This document shows, one piece after another, positions 36,687-49,700 of a stretch of DNA of 64,000 bases. Every line of letters starts with the position of its first letter. The stretch's first letter is position 1. The stretch is from Chrysoperla carnea. Lineage: Eukaryota > Arthropoda > Insecta > Neuroptera > Chrysopidae. The DNA lies in the NCBI RefSeq assembly GCF_905475395.1, contig NC_058339.1:36961172-37025171 (forward strand). Reading direction: 5' to 3'. The translations under genes were made by a program, and so were the position numbers. The notes under the pieces were generated by a model that was given only the letters and a program-made list of their open reading frames with translations, searched no databases and had not been told where the DNA came from.

Positions 36687-38599
36687 AGTATAAATGCAGT
36701 TTATTTATTTTATATTTTTATTAAAAATAAATCTGGTTTGAATATAAGATTAATTGCTGTCCCACCTTTAATATTAAGTCTTATTAACCATGAAAAATGT
36801 TTTACGTAGTTTTTTTTTATAAACCGTAAGATATTTTCAAGTTGAAAAAACCTGTTCCACAAATTTTTGTTTTTATTATCATATGATAAAAAACCAATAC
36901 TCCGTGAATACTTGGCTTTTTTTTTAAAAAGGAAGCACCACTATATGTTGGATGTCTAGATTTTTCTTAAACTAAAAGTATATAATGATCACTAAATTTA
37001 CAGAGACAGGGTGTTAGGTATATAGACCTTTTCATTTAAAAATTACGATTAAGTTTTGTTAGATCTAAAAGATTGAAATGTGATAAAATAAATAACAAAT
37101 TTTTTATTTTATTTTATTTTTTTTACTTTTTATGGGCTCTATAAATACTGTCTAATAATCTGAGATAGTTTTCAGAAACAAGTGAAATTCTCTATTAACA
37201 ATAGCTCTACAAAATCTAATTTAAACAATAATTTTAATGTTTTAATAATAATGAATCTAAATTATTAACATTAAAAGTAGTCACGCACGATCTGTAATTG
37301 TTTTATCATTTCTTTTGACATAAATTGAGGAAGAATTAAGTAATCAAAATCAGAAATTTTTGTATAATATGTAATGAATTTACGTGCGTGCAAAATTGAC
37401 TTTATTTTTCTCATGATAATAAGACAGTGACAATAAATAAGAGCATAAAAATATATAAAGCATGTAATAATATAAAAAGACTGTATGCCCATAATGATGA
37501 AAAAATTCTCTGATGGCGAAAAATCTCTTCGTACTGCCTAATAGTCAGTGAATGTCGTGTTCAGCGCAATAACTATAAAAACAACACCACCGCGCTATAA
37601 CCTTCACTTACCCTGCACTCCTTATCTCCTCTTTTGTTCACAATTTTATGGGTTTTAATTTTTTGGTGTGAAACTGTAATGTTTTAGAAACATTAGGGAA
37701 AGCATGACAAATTTGACAATGTAGCATTCTATAGGGAAAGCCTTTTTTAAAATTGCTTTAGTAGTGGATTCAAAAATCACGGATTTTAAAATTTTCATCC
37801 CTCTGCTTCCGCAATAATTTAGGTCATTAATTAAGAAAAAAAACTATCATATCTTTTAAATGTACCAAATTACTGATAATTAGGAAAATTGATTAAAATA
37901 GGTTCTGTAAACTGTAATGTATCTTATCATAGTGTTGTACATGACAGAATACATGCGTTAAGCAATTCATCTAAGTGAGTGCTATTATGTACATGTGTTA
38001 AAGCTTTGATATGCGTTGAGATAGTTGTAAGACGCTTGGAGACTGGGAGCCGAATAGATGAACTACAACAGATAAGCCACGATATAAGTCACTTTTGCAA
38101 TATCAATCCTCAAAATAGCAGATAAAAGGAATCATAGAAATTTCACTTCATTGGGCTTACGGTCTAAAAATAGTTATTATATTTATTACATTTAATGTAT
38201 GTAAATGTAACATATTACATTATTTAATAACAATATTTAATTGAAAAAAATTGATGAGAGAAATACTTTCTCTATCAAAGAACCTATTTTTTTTCTTTTT
38301 AAATAAATGCCCTTCAGCAATATTTTATTTTATTTTATGTAATAATTATTAATATGAAATGCAAAAAAAATGTTATAAAATTAAGTAAAAATTTACATTA
38401 ATTGCATCTTGATGTAACCGTCTACTAAAATTATTTTAAAGTTCAAATTAGTTGCATCCTGATGTAACAACCGAGTTCCGGTTTTCAATTTATATAATAA
38501 ATACACTTAATTATTGCATATCGTCTAGTTTTCCTAATGAAGTGTCCGCATATCGTCTAATTTTCCTAATGAAAATTTGATATCGTGTTTTGCTTAATT
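36687..38599. other. AT-rich intergenic DNA
   Basis: No supported gene. A direct repeat of about 30 bp, GCATATCGTCTARTTTTCCTAATGAA, occurs twice at 38515-38575, and TGCATC-TGATGTAAC occurs twice at 38402 and 38453. Confidence 0.5.
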
Positions 38600-38777
38600 G
38601 ACTGCGATATGTTAAAATTTTGGAAATTTTTGAAAACCAAATAAAAGGCGGCCACAATTGTGTTGGTTTTTTAAATCCTTCTAACTTATAAAAAATAATA
38701 CAAGCATTGTGATTCAACGCTTTTTTACAGGGAATTTCAACAGTTAACTCAATCTCAGTTGCTTTTTTTTACTTGTT
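38600..38777 (+). mobile_element. HINE-like element, copy 8, 3' end only
   Basis: Contains GAAAACCAAATAAAAGGCGG, ATAATACAAGCATTG and the 3' end TTTCAACAGTTAACTCAATC...ACTTGTT. It matches the subfamily of copies 2 and 11. Its 5' boundary is unclear. Confidence 0.6.
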
Positions 38778-39028
38778 AATTTATAAAAAAACATTTTGTT
38801 TAAACTTAATTGATAAAATGTCATTTAAAAATCAAAAATTACTAATTTATTTCCATCTGTTCGCCTGTCTTAAAACATTTGTTTGTTTATAGATTATCGG
38901 GTGACATCATCAAAATAGACAACGGTGTTTTATCGATAATTTAAATTTTTGATCAGTGAGACGTAAAAGATTTGAATAAAATTCATAAAATATATTGTAT
39001 TTATAATAAAATGTATTATATTTATAAC

Positions 39029-39695
39029 TAGCTGACCCCGTGAATTTCGTTTCACCTATAATAAGTTTATTTATGATTATAACTTTTATCATCGATTATT
39101 AATCTATATTAACACCTTCAGCTCTAATTATTTATGAATAGCTAGTACCATGCTTAGCTCGCCCAACTAGCCTACCCGCTAGACCGCCACTCCGCCCCAC
39201 TTAGCCTGCCCGCTAAACACAAAATTTACTTCTATTTCTATGACAATTACATTTATGTCCCATTTGCTTGGCTTAGGGGTTGAAATGCAAAATATCTTTT
39301 CTTATATTTTACAATTTACAATAATAGATGAAATATTTATTTAAGTTTCCATTTTCGATTTGTAAAGAAACTGCTTGTGAGAAGAATAATTCGAATTTTC
39401 TTTTGTAAATATTATAAACCACATTAAGTTAAGAGAACCTTAGTAATAATGAAATTTTAGCAAACATTGATCTGTATTTGCCCATAAAATTATTAACATA
39501 TACAAACTATCATTTCGTTTTTCACCATTTTAGAGCTGGGCAGGAGGGTGAAAAATACTTTACGACCTATTGTCATACCTATATACTAAATGTACAAAAA
39601 CATTTCATTAAAATAGGTCAAGCCGTTTCGGAGGAGTTTAAATACAAACACCGTGACACTAGCTTTTTATGTATTAGAAAACTTTTTGATATTTT
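39029..39695 (+). repeat. Degraded widespread insect-type dispersed repeat
   Basis: Begins ACTAGCTGACCCCGTGAATT and ends with AAAATAGGTCAAGCCGTTTC, GGAGGAGTT, ACAAACACCGTGACACTAGC and TTTTTATGTATTAGA. I know this pairing (CTAGCTGACCC at the head and a GCCGTTTCGGAGGAGTT...AACACCGTGACAC tail) as a common interspersed repeat in insect genomes. The class is not determined here. The 87-codon frame at 39478-39741 is part of it and is not a gene. Confidence 0.6.
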
Positions 39696-40831
39696 TGATA
39701 GTGACAAATACTCTTTTGCGGCAAATCTATTCAGTTTATGACTAAAATTGTTTGTTTTTACCATTCACGAACTTAAAGTTACATTATTGTTCTGGAATAT
39801 GAAATTATAATATCAGCTCGAAATCGCTTTGTAATTTTTAGCTTGGGTGGCATCTATATAAAAAATTTATGATCAACAATTAATAATTTCCGTGACCATC
39901 ATCATGTACATGATTATTGTGTTTGTTAGCTGTAGACGTCTACAGCCAACACATAGCAATTACTGTCGGAAATAAACAAATGAACCAGAATTAATAACCT
40001 GCATTCATGTAAAATTATAACTACCTTTAATATATTAAAGTAGTTACCCTTGATGGCTGTGTTTACGAACACAATTATTTCCTTGAATTTCTTTTTAAAA
40101 ATTACGTTTTACGTAGTAGATAATCTAGACGCTAGCGGATGTTTTGTGCACACTGAAAGATTTGTGCCAAACATAATATTTTATCTGTGAAATAAATTCT
40201 ATTTTGACATAAATCAGAGTGCTTTTGAAGCTTCAAGTGGTGTAAAAGTGGAGGGTTCAAAATCATCTACGGGAACAAGATAAATGATCTGAATCTAGAC
40301 TCTAGAGTAAGCTTTTTACAATCCACATAATCTCTACTAGCGCCTACACTAGTAATAAAAATAGTAAAAATGTTTTATTTTATTATTTAAGTTTAAATTG
40401 GTCATTAAAATTGTTTTTCTAAGGGTCAAAGTATAAAGCATTAATAGTGACTAACACCATTTTTAAAACAATCTTAAAATTTCCATAAATATTTCAAAAG
40501 AATACGTGCGTATAATTAGCATATGCATCTCATTAGAGAAAACCACAAAATTTCTAGTAAGGTCATGGTATTATTGCCTCTACTGGGGAATTTTATACAT
40601 TGATTATGGAATTTTTACACAAATAGTTGACAAAATAAAACGATTATACATATATAGAACAGTTAGAGATGGCACAAATAAAGGAAAATAAAAGAAACCG
40701 CTCTCATTTTACTAAAAAAACCTCATAAATGTATTTCTTTGGTGCCAAATATCATCAGTAACGCATGAGATAGTGGCGCAAATGTTTCTATTTGTTAATT
40801 TGCTAATAAATTGCTAATTCAATGAAATGGT

Positions 40832-40992
40832 TAATGTTAAAGTTGACTAACAAAATTAATAAATAGGCAACTTGAATTACGTATACGTTATACATGTATA
40901 AAAGTTTTCAATTATTTGACAAACACTTATCATTTACATCATACAAGTTGCCTAATTACTAATTTTCTAAGTTAACTTTAACATAGATCGTT
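40832..40992. mobile_element. Foldback MITE
   Basis: Left arm TTAATGTTAAAGTTGACTAA followed by ...AATAGGCAACTT; right arm AAGTTGCCTAATTACTAATT followed by ...TTAACTTTAACAT. The arms are about 42 nt, inverted, with few mismatches. Confidence 0.7.
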
Positions 40993-42020
40993 TAATTGGT
41001 TATTAATGTCCTCCTAATTCTATAAAAAGCCGTAGGGTATGTCATTTGATTCCAAAAAACCTATTTTTAAAGCTGTTACGTCAATGAGATTTTATCTATT
41101 TCTATTTTCTACACAACAGCGTTTAAATGCACTTCTTTGATTTTTTTATGTACTTTACACTTCTCTACACAACACTTGTTGGATTTACGTCAATTGGATA
41201 AAATCCTATTGAACTGAAGGGCTTATCAATTATTATCGGCTTAAATTGTAATCAATATTATAATTTTAGCGAATTGCCGAAGGAAATGGAGCTATTGCTT
41301 TTGTTCTGGTGCTGGAATTTTGGAAAAATTTCTTCAAATGTCCAATGATATTTTTTAGGCATTTATGATTGAATTTTTAGAATAATAAGTACCTACTTAA
41401 AATTAAAAACAAATATGAAACCGAATTATGAAAAAATATGTTACAAGGCCTGGGTTATTTTACAAATTAGGTATGCTCTTGGAAGCTTAGGGCTATAAGC
41501 ACTCTTCTTGCATGTATGTCATCGTTGGGACTTCGAATGAAAACACAACAATCTGGTACTTTCAAATATGAAAACAACGTATTTAATTTGTTGAAATTTC
41601 GTGAGTATCTATACTATCTCCCAATCAGTTAATCCTGATAAAAATTCCCTCTTGTTTGGTGAAAGGTAATTGAATACAAACAAAACTTATGATATAATCA
41701 TCAATCAAAAAAATAATATGCATTTATACGTCCTAAATAACAAACAATCAGTCTTGATTAGTGGTGTCTTTTAAAAATGGACCGTCTGCCCATAATGAAT
41801 CTAAATTTCCATGATTCTATTCATCTGTCATTTTGAGGATTGATAAAGATAAGTTACATTATAATGAAATTTTAAGTTTTAACTATGACTCGAGTGATAA
41901 ATTATTGGAAATTGTTATTTTCGTTTTTCAACAGTTTGTTTTCTTTGTCTGCTGTATATGTTATAAAGAAAATCATTGACAGTCAAACCGTAGAAAATGG
42001 AATGGAATTTTTCGATTTTT
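40993..42020. other. AT-rich spacer
   Basis: Nothing supported except a short direct repeat, CTACACAACA, near 41110 and 41166. Confidence 0.45.
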
Positions 42021-42355
42021 ATACCTTCTATATATGAAATATCAAGGTATATTGTTTTTTGTCCCAAGTTTGTAACGCTTACAAATATTGATGCTACGAA
42101 CAAAATCTTGGTAAAGGTGTTCATAAAATCACTTAATTAGTTCATTTCCGGTTATCTGCCAGCGTACTCAGAACGTAATAAGGGAGCTTGAGTTCGTAAA
42201 TGAGCAACAAAAAAATTTAAAATTTTTGTTTGATTGTATATTTTTCATGTTTAAACTTTTTGAATTTATGAAAAATAATGCAAACACTAAAAATCAACAC
42301 TGTCTTAACAGGGTATTTCAACAATTAACTCAGTCGAGGTTTTTTTTCACTTGTT
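42021..42355 (+). mobile_element. HINE-like element, copy 9, internally deleted
   Basis: 5' part ATACCTTCTATATATGAAAT, CCCAAGTTTGTAACGC and TGTTCATAAAATCACTTAAT; 3' part AGGGTATTTCAACAATTAAC and TTTCACTTGTT. The middle, including the CCGTGAGGGCGC block, is missing. Confidence 0.8.
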
Positions 42356-42994
42356 TTAATTGATTTGTCTACCCGATCGATAATTTCAAACATTCTGCCC
42401 TTTGTTTCTACGTATTATATTGTCAATGCCTTTCAATATATAGATGGCAATCAAAATAACATCGACACTTTGTTATGAATTCAACTTTCGAATCGCAGTT
42501 AAAACATTATTTTTCTTTATTACAAAAACTCATCGTTATCAATCGTCCAATAGGTAGACAAAAATAATCATAAAGATTTCGCTTCATTATAAGCTCACGG
42601 TTTATTAGTGTCTACTTATATATTGAATAGATAGGTATACACACAAAGGTGCTCAGTTATTTAGACAAAAAAACGCAATTATAATATGAAATTTTTTTGT
42701 AGCTGTTTCTTTGTCATTTAATAGTGAAAGTATTTAACTACACATGGTTTTTGTTGTATTACGTTTTATCTAAATAAGATGTTGTTCTTTTTCAAGTACA
42801 TTGAATGTTTAGAGACAGTGGGTTATTAGTGCTATTACAATACTTAAAACCTCCATGTATACCTTCAAACTTGAACAACTTTAAGTACTCCCTTTTAAAC
42901 TCCATCAACTTTATGTGAGTGCGATCCTTATCACACACTCAACTTCTCAGAAGATAAGTTTCCTTAACTTCTCAAAACACGGTAATATTAATTA

Positions 42995-43400
42995 CTAGCC
43001 CCACTTCGCTGGGTTTAAAAGTCAACACTGATAACGAACACCGCGTTATAGCGTACATCTCTCTTTCTCTCACTTATCCCACTTCCGAAATACTCAAAAT
43101 TAGGGGATAGCTTTACACAGGTAAAATATATGTACAGTTTTCAATTTTTTTAAACGTAAAATAATTCATTGAGTATATCTGAACAGATTGCCACGAATTG
43201 TATCTTGTTTACCATTTTTACAGAGATAATTAATTTATGGTTCAGAATGATGCTCATAGATAGTGCAATGAAGAGGTTTTGTCAAATTGCCCTGGCCATG
43301 AAACGTAAATATACGCAGAAAATACCGATTTGGATTTTGGATTACAAGAACCTTCCTATACTGGAAAGTTAAAATTGGAATTGTAACTAGTATATATAAA
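42995..43400 (+). repeat. Degraded dispersed repeat with ACTAGCCCCACTTCGCTGGG head
   Basis: The head, ACTAGCCCCACTTCGCTGGG, resembles the start of the widespread repeat at 39029. It ends near AACTAGTATATATAAAAAC at 43386. The 67-codon frame inside is not a gene. Confidence 0.5.
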
Positions 43401-43653
43401 AACTTTAACGATGCGATTTTACTAACATTGTCTATACTACGATAATGTTAGTAAAATTTCTTATTTATTAAAAAAAAAAAGATAATCATTCATAAGGACT
43501 GTCGACGGATGTTAAAACTTAAAACTGTGTAATAACTGTGTTTATTTTTATTAAATTTTTTAATTAATTATAGTATAAATAATTAAAATTTCATAATTTG
43601 TAATTGAAATTATTAGCGAATGTATAAAAAACTATTATGAATAATAAAAAAAA

Positions 43654-43771
43654 GCAACAACACATAGTGTTTTCAAGCGGTCACCCTTCCTAGAGCAAAG
43701 TATGCTCAATGTTGCTTAGCTTCAGCGATCTTGGGTGACCGGGCGTTGTATGGAGCAATGACGCATAACGA
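43654..43771 (-). pseudogene. 5S rRNA-derived pseudogene or SINE head
   Basis: Read on the minus strand, this aligns end to end with eukaryotic 5S rRNA: CCATACAACG near the start (5S CCATACCACG), GATCGCTGAAGCTAAGCAAC (5S GATCTCGGAAGCTAAGCAGG, internal box A), GTGACCGCTTGAAAACAC (5S GGGACCGCTTGGGAACACC, box C), ending TGTGTTGTTGCT. About 9 nt are missing in the 5' half and many promoter positions differ, so I read it as a non-functional copy. It could be a lone pseudogene or the 5S-derived head of a SINE3-type element. I do not see a clear SINE tail. Confidence 0.75.
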
Positions 43772-45253
43772 TTAATAATGATGACGCGAGTTACATGATT
43801 TTTGATCACCCAACGCGCCTAAAGAAGTTTTCACTTGACCGATATTTTAATTATTATTTCAGCTTGATTTAGCTTTTCCTTATAAAACTATTGTATGGAG
43901 GTATTCAATTTAAGTGTGTTATGTAAATATATAACTACCTAATTTGATAAAAAGATATTTGCTTGATGGGAGGGAAATAGAATATGGTTATTTCGTAATA
44001 TTTAATTTTTATTCCGGTATATAATACAGTTAATTATTTGATACTTTACAAAGTGTATCAGATGAAATATGCAAAGAAATTACATATTTATTTTGTATTT
44101 AGCTTTATGTTTAAACTATTTTGTATACACTTGTAATTTTCTGATTGATTCCTTCGAAATAAGATTGTACCTAAGGGTTCATTCAATCGTGTGATAGAGA
44201 CAGAGCCCATAATGGTTAGAAAATACATAAATCGTTTTGCCTGCCTTGTAAAGAAAATTCAAGATTTAACTTTCGCGGTAGCCGTGGTTTCTAGTTGGAT
44301 TTTGAAAAGCTTTTTTCGTGACTATTGTAAACTAATATAGACCTTTTTAATTAGCGTTCTGCTAACTGTTTTCAATTTTCAGTTGTTAAATGTTCAAAAT
44401 TGCAAGAACTAGGCTATAATGAATGGAATTTAATTAAACGACCTCACACTAATCTGGATGATGAAATTTGGATCTTGGTTAAATTTTCTCATATTGTGAG
44501 ATTTTGTATATTTTTCGGACTGTTTTTTCCCAAATCCGTGCAAGTGTAAAAATCCGCATACTTAAACTCCAAAATCAGAAAAAAAATTTCCGTTCATATT
44601 TTATTTGTTTGAAAAGTGCAAATATTCTTGCACAGTGATCATTAACATTCCTACGCCCGTAACTCGGAAAATTCAGACCATGCATCGTTTGCATTGCCAA
44701 ATTTACTCAAAGTATTTCCGAAGCACCTTGTAGTAGATATCTTTTAACATTGTATTTTAAAATCTTATACATATTCAATCATTTTACCTTTATAATAAAT
44801 TACATAACTAATTCTCATAGATTCACTAATTTTCTTGATTTAATGAAAGTTTTTTTTGGTACCAAAAAAAAAAATCAAAACTTAACCTAGCAATACAAAC
44901 ATTTTAATAAAGTGTGTGAAATTATTATGAAATAAAAAACCATTCTTTTATAATATATGTAAGATATAGAAAGATTTTTTGTTTAAATTTAAAATTATTT
45001 TTAATTGCTCACATATTTTGTTTAAATAAATCAACACAAAAAATAATATTTATTTTAAAATCTATTTTAATGAATTCATATAATATTTTAATATTTAAAA
45101 AATGAAAATATTATTTCTATTGATTTTTGTTTATTACTTAATATATTTAGGAGTTATTTGTTTATAAGAAGTGTTAAAATTTACCAAGGTTGAATGTTAA
45201 TTTAGGAATAAGATATATAAAAAATTAAAGAAAAACTGGATTTATCTGTTGTT
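43772..45253. other. AT-rich intergenic DNA
   Basis: Nothing supported. GC content is somewhat higher at 44160-44720, without a recognisable feature. Confidence 0.45.
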
Positions 45254-45536
45254 CCATCTTGTAAACCGTTAGAGATAGAACAAAAGTTTAAATGTAAAAA
45301 ATGTTCTTTATAAAAAAATAAACAACTTTTGTTTGAAACATTTTTTTGTAAACATTAATGTTTACTCACGAGGTATGTATTAATATGGGAATATCAGTTA
45401 TATGTGTGTGGGCTATTTAAGAGTGGATATCTTTCTTTATTTACGTGACGTCAAAAAACAAACTATTGCGTTATCAACACAGTCTATACATGGTATTTCT
45501 ACAATTAACTCAGTCAATTCTTTGTTTTCACTAGTT
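45254..45536 (+). mobile_element. HINE-like element, copy 10, 5'-truncated
   Basis: Begins abruptly at CCATCTTGTAAACCGTTAGA and continues through AACAACTTTTGTTTGAAACA, ATACATGGTATTTCTACAAT and CACTAGTT. The whole 5' half is absent. Confidence 0.8.
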
Positions 45537-46042
45537 GTATATAAGTTGTGTTATAATCTTTTAAATTACCCATATATTTTCATAAAAAACTAATTAATGG
45601 TATATTTTTAATGGGGATTCGAACCACAAACTTTAATGAAAATTTATAATTTATGTATTTACAATTGTAATACATAATAATATTATATATTTTTTAATTG
45701 TACGTGATTATATACTTTCTCTAAGATTTGTATGTGTGTTATATATACAATATACATTTATGTTTTTTAAAGTATTACGACATAACAAAACATATTAAGG
45801 TATATTTACTCAGGATTTAAAGTGTTATACTAGGCATCAAAGAAGCTTCCGGGATAATAATAGTACGAAAATTATATATCACGAATTTATAAAAATGGAA
45901 ATACCTAATTACTTATGTTATCATAAATTGAATAATATATTTGATGTAGGTACTATCAAAGGAAAACGTTTTTTAATACGAAATAAAAATGCAAAAAATA
46001 AAACTGATTAAAAATGCACAAAAAAGTAATAATTTTAAAGTA

Positions 46043-46179
46043 CCGACTCCAATCGATAATTTTCTTGAGAGCAATTACGCTTTGTAGTCGACGCTTACCA
46101 TATCCTTCGCTAATAATCGATTCATGGGCGTCTGCTTGAATGAGTAATTGCTCACAAGCAAATTATTGATTGGAGTCGG
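46043..46179. mobile_element. Foldback MITE with CCGACTCCAAT ends
   Basis: Arm 46043-46078 (CCGACTCCAATCGATAATTT... ) pairs with 46144-46179 (ends GATTGGAGTCGG) with about 33 of 36 positions matching. The loop is about 65 nt. Confidence 0.78.
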
Positions 46180-46814
46180 CTCATTTAAAATTTTTTTACA
46201 TTTATTATGTAAACTTTGCGTCAGTTTTATTTTCTGCAAAAAATGTTGTACTTTTTATTGAGATTAGGTCTACCTTCGTATGTAATATATAAAGTCAGTT
46301 ACACATGTTGCCTTTAAAACTAAAGAACCGATTTTGGTAATATCCACTCAATGAAAAAACATTTGGTGGAGAAATCGGTGGTCATAGATATGAGAATTTG
46401 TTTACAGATGAAAAAGTCACTGGATGAACAATCAATTAATGTCCATTTTTCACCCTTTTCCCTTAGGGACAAAATTATTAAAATAATTTAATTATAAGAG
46501 AACAAAATTTTACAGTTAAATAAGAAAAAAAATTTTCTGCATTAGCATAAAATTTTTGATTTTTAAATGCTTTTGAAGTGTAAAAGCTTTTCTACTTCTA
46601 ATGTGGAAACTTTGTGTTTATTTTAATATAATTAATGCTTGTAATTAATAATACATCTAAAAACAAATAACATGTGCTTTCTATGATTGCAAGATTTGAA
46701 ATTTTTATTTATTTTTTGGCCGTTTTAAATGTTGGTACTACAATATAACTATTGGTAGGTACTATAATGTTTTGCCTTCAAACAAAAAGAAATCTGATAT
46801 ATATTATAATCGTC

Positions 46815-47275
46815 CAAGTTTGGGTGGATAGATGGATCGATGGATGGATGTTTGTTACTCTTTCAAGCAAAAACTACTTACCGGATTTGGATGAAATTTG
46901 GCACAGAGATATATTATAGTTTGGAATAGCGCACTTTTTATCCCGATAAAATGTTTGGCTCTCGTGGGATATATTTGTTTTAATTTTCCATAGGCAGAGG
47001 ATCGATATGATTTTTTGCATAGTTCTGGTTTCAAAAGTCAGGTTTCAGATTTGCATGGGTCAGAAAATGACATATGCTAATTTTTATCTCGGAAAAATGC
47101 ACGATTTTTATGAGATACAGGAACCGTGTTTTTTATAGGGTTTTGTAAAAAGTTCGTGAAATAAACTTTAGAGCATTTTTCGCAAGAAGGCTTGATTAAT
47201 TTACACAGTAACGACAAAAACTCACCAAATCTCTTTTTATAGCGGGAAACAACGCAAAGCGTAACTAGTAAATGC
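46815..47275 (+). repeat. Dispersed repeat with GGATGGATGTTTGTTACTCTTTC head
   Basis: Holds GATGGATGTTTGTTACTCTT, AACTACTTACCGGATTTGGA, TGAAATTTGGCACAGAGATA and TTTTTATCCCGATAAAATG. I know this order as a widespread insect repeat that ends in GCGGG-AACA-GCTAGT; here the end is the similar GCGGGAAACAACGC...AACTAGTA. The minus-strand frame at 47077-47277 is not a gene. Confidence 0.65.
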
Positions 47276-47280
47276 ATATG

Positions 47281-49680
47281 TCAATATATTCTAATCATCA
47301 AATAAGTGTGCAAGAATTTTCCATGAACGAGTTTTTAAAGAGTCTTCAAAATATAACTTGAACTAAAAGTAATTTATATTTGAAATATTTTAATGACGTT
47401 GTCTGTATTCTGTAAGACTTTTCAATAGTAATTAGATATTCGAAGTATTATTTACATATTAGAATTAGACACACTTAAACTATGTAATTTGTTAATATTT
47501 GCAATTGCCAGTCATTCATATTTCATTCTATGTAATTACTTAAACTAACAAAAGAAAAAATTATTAATTGCAAAAATGTTTCTTTATATTAAATTTCCAT
47601 TACCGATGAATAAATTGAATTTACATTAATTTATTTAAATCCGAAAAATGATTGAATTTTTATTGTGCAACACTTAAAAATCAAATGTGTTTAATGGATT
47701 TTGTTTCTAAGATAAAAGCTTTTAATAGAATATAGAAATATACAACGGGATTGTAGTAACAGTGTACGTATATGTCACAGTCAAAATTCTTAGCTGACCA
47801 AAAGTACTTTTAATTAAATAAGCAAAGTACTTTTTACTGCACAGGTTGGTTTGTAGTAGTTTTGCCTAAAAATAATTTTGGGTAGTGCTTTTGATTGTAA
47901 ATTTGAATCAAGAAATCGAGGGGAACCGTCATGAATAACTCGGTATTTAACAACTCTGGTAAAAATAACGCGGCCATTACAACTCCGATAAAAACTACTA
48001 GGCACAACAACAACTCGGTGCCAAAATAACTCGGTACAAAAACAACTTACGTTAACTCTACGACTGCGTTCACTCACTGATCCACTAGTTGACCATGCCT
48101 TCAATGGGGTCTGCGGGTTTTTTGACTTTTTGGTTAACTCAGAGAATTTCTTCATTCACCATGGTTGGCCATGCTTTAAATGGGATAGACCTATCTCGGG
48201 CATATTTTGTTAAGAAATTCGAAAAATAAATTTCATGCAAATACCCAATTCTTATCTCACAGATAGAAAACTATTTGAAAAGGTCTTCTATCTATTGCTC
48301 TCTTACGAGCCAAAATTGATTTTCAAATAATTCCAGATATCAAAGTCAAATTTCAAACCTTTTTTAAACGTCCTCATTGGATCCTAAAAGCTTTTTTGTG
48401 AACTCTATGTTGTTCCTCCAAAAAATCTGTTATTTTGAATTATGTTAGAACTAACTAATCAGAATTTATCTTAACTAAAAATGATTGTTTAATAAAAAAA
48501 ATTTGCAATGTTTTATATTTGAAAGAAAGTTGAAAGTAATGAGTAATTGTAAAAAAAGGAGATTACATAATTCAAAATAATTGTTCATTTATTAAACTAA
48601 GTACCTATCTAAACAAACTAAAGGCCAACAGGGTCACTCATACATATCAACTGTTACAATAATAAAATAAACTAGTACATACCTACTTTTTTTATAAATG
48701 GGAAATTAATAAATTATATTTATTTCCTATTTTGGACTATTATTTAATCTTATATATCGTGAGCTCATAAGAAAGAGAAATTTTTATGATTAATTTTGTA
48801 CCATTTTTACCAGAAGGAGGCAAGTTTATTAACTAAGAAACCTGATATTATAACCATTGCTGCTGTGTCGAATTTATGGAAATTGTTTTTCTTAAATTTT
48901 CGTCTGTCGGTTATACATATATGTTAAAAGAAAGTTGATGATTACATATGGAGTGCAAACTATTTTTTGTCAAATTCGACAGTTTCAAATTTATCTTTTA
49001 CTATTATATGCCAGACAAAGTAACAGTCGTAGAAAAACACAAAAATCGAAAACTTTGATTTACGTTAATTTGAGCCACGGATAAAAAAAACCTCAGTTAT
49101 CTTTATAAGAAAATGTATCTGTATCAATCCTCCAGTAGACAGGCAAACATAATTATGTAAATTTTGCGTCATTATGAGTCCACGGACTATTATTTCATGT
49201 CACATGTAATCTAGCAATCTATTTAAGAAAAATATAAAATAGAAATGGTATATAGGTTATTATAATTAAATAATTTAATTTTTTTATTTATCATAAATAT
49301 TTAATAATAATCACTTAAAATTTATGTAACTATTAATTAAATCGTGAAAAGAGAGAGGTGTAAAAGTTCCCATAAAAGACAAAATAATAAAACAGTCTAA
49401 AAATATATTTACATAAGCTTTTTATGAATATACAGAAAGTTATTAAAAAATTTAAGGTGGGATTGAAGTAAAATACATTCTGAAATGTCTCGAATGGTAT
49501 TCAAAATGATGCACAAAAAATTTCATAAGAGTTCAAACTCAATGATACTTGATTTGCAAGAATGAAGTTGCTTTTTGTCTGCATTTTAAAGACTCAAAAA
49601 TTGAAGCTTTGACTGTGACCATAATTTCACTTTAATGAAAATGAAATTCTTTGATTATTTTGATTTTAATGATTATTTTA
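47281..49680. other. AT-rich DNA upstream of the CRAL-TRIO gene
   Basis: No gene supported. At 47935-48050 there is a degenerate tandem of AACAACTCGGTR-like units, which produces a chance minus-strand frame. Somewhere in or beyond this stretch a 5' non-coding exon of the CRAL-TRIO gene must lie, because a good acceptor (TTTGTTACAG) ends at 49690, ten bases before the ATG. Confidence 0.5.
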
Positions 49681-49700
49681 TTTGTTACAGGTGATTCAAA

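Noticed and set aside
39478-39741. 87-codon plus-strand frame
   Set aside because: It is the 3' part of a widespread dispersed repeat (GCCGTTTCGGAGGAGTT, ACACCGTGACAC), not a gene.
45600-45690. tRNA-like box B (GGTTCGAATCCCC on the minus strand near 45612-45625)
   Set aside because: The T-arm is plausible, but I find no matching acceptor stem, anticodon arm or box A at the right spacing. Chance or a very decayed tRNA-derived SINE.
47814-48155. 113-codon minus-strand frame
   Set aside because: Lies over a degenerate AACAACTCGG tandem; no domain and no splice context.
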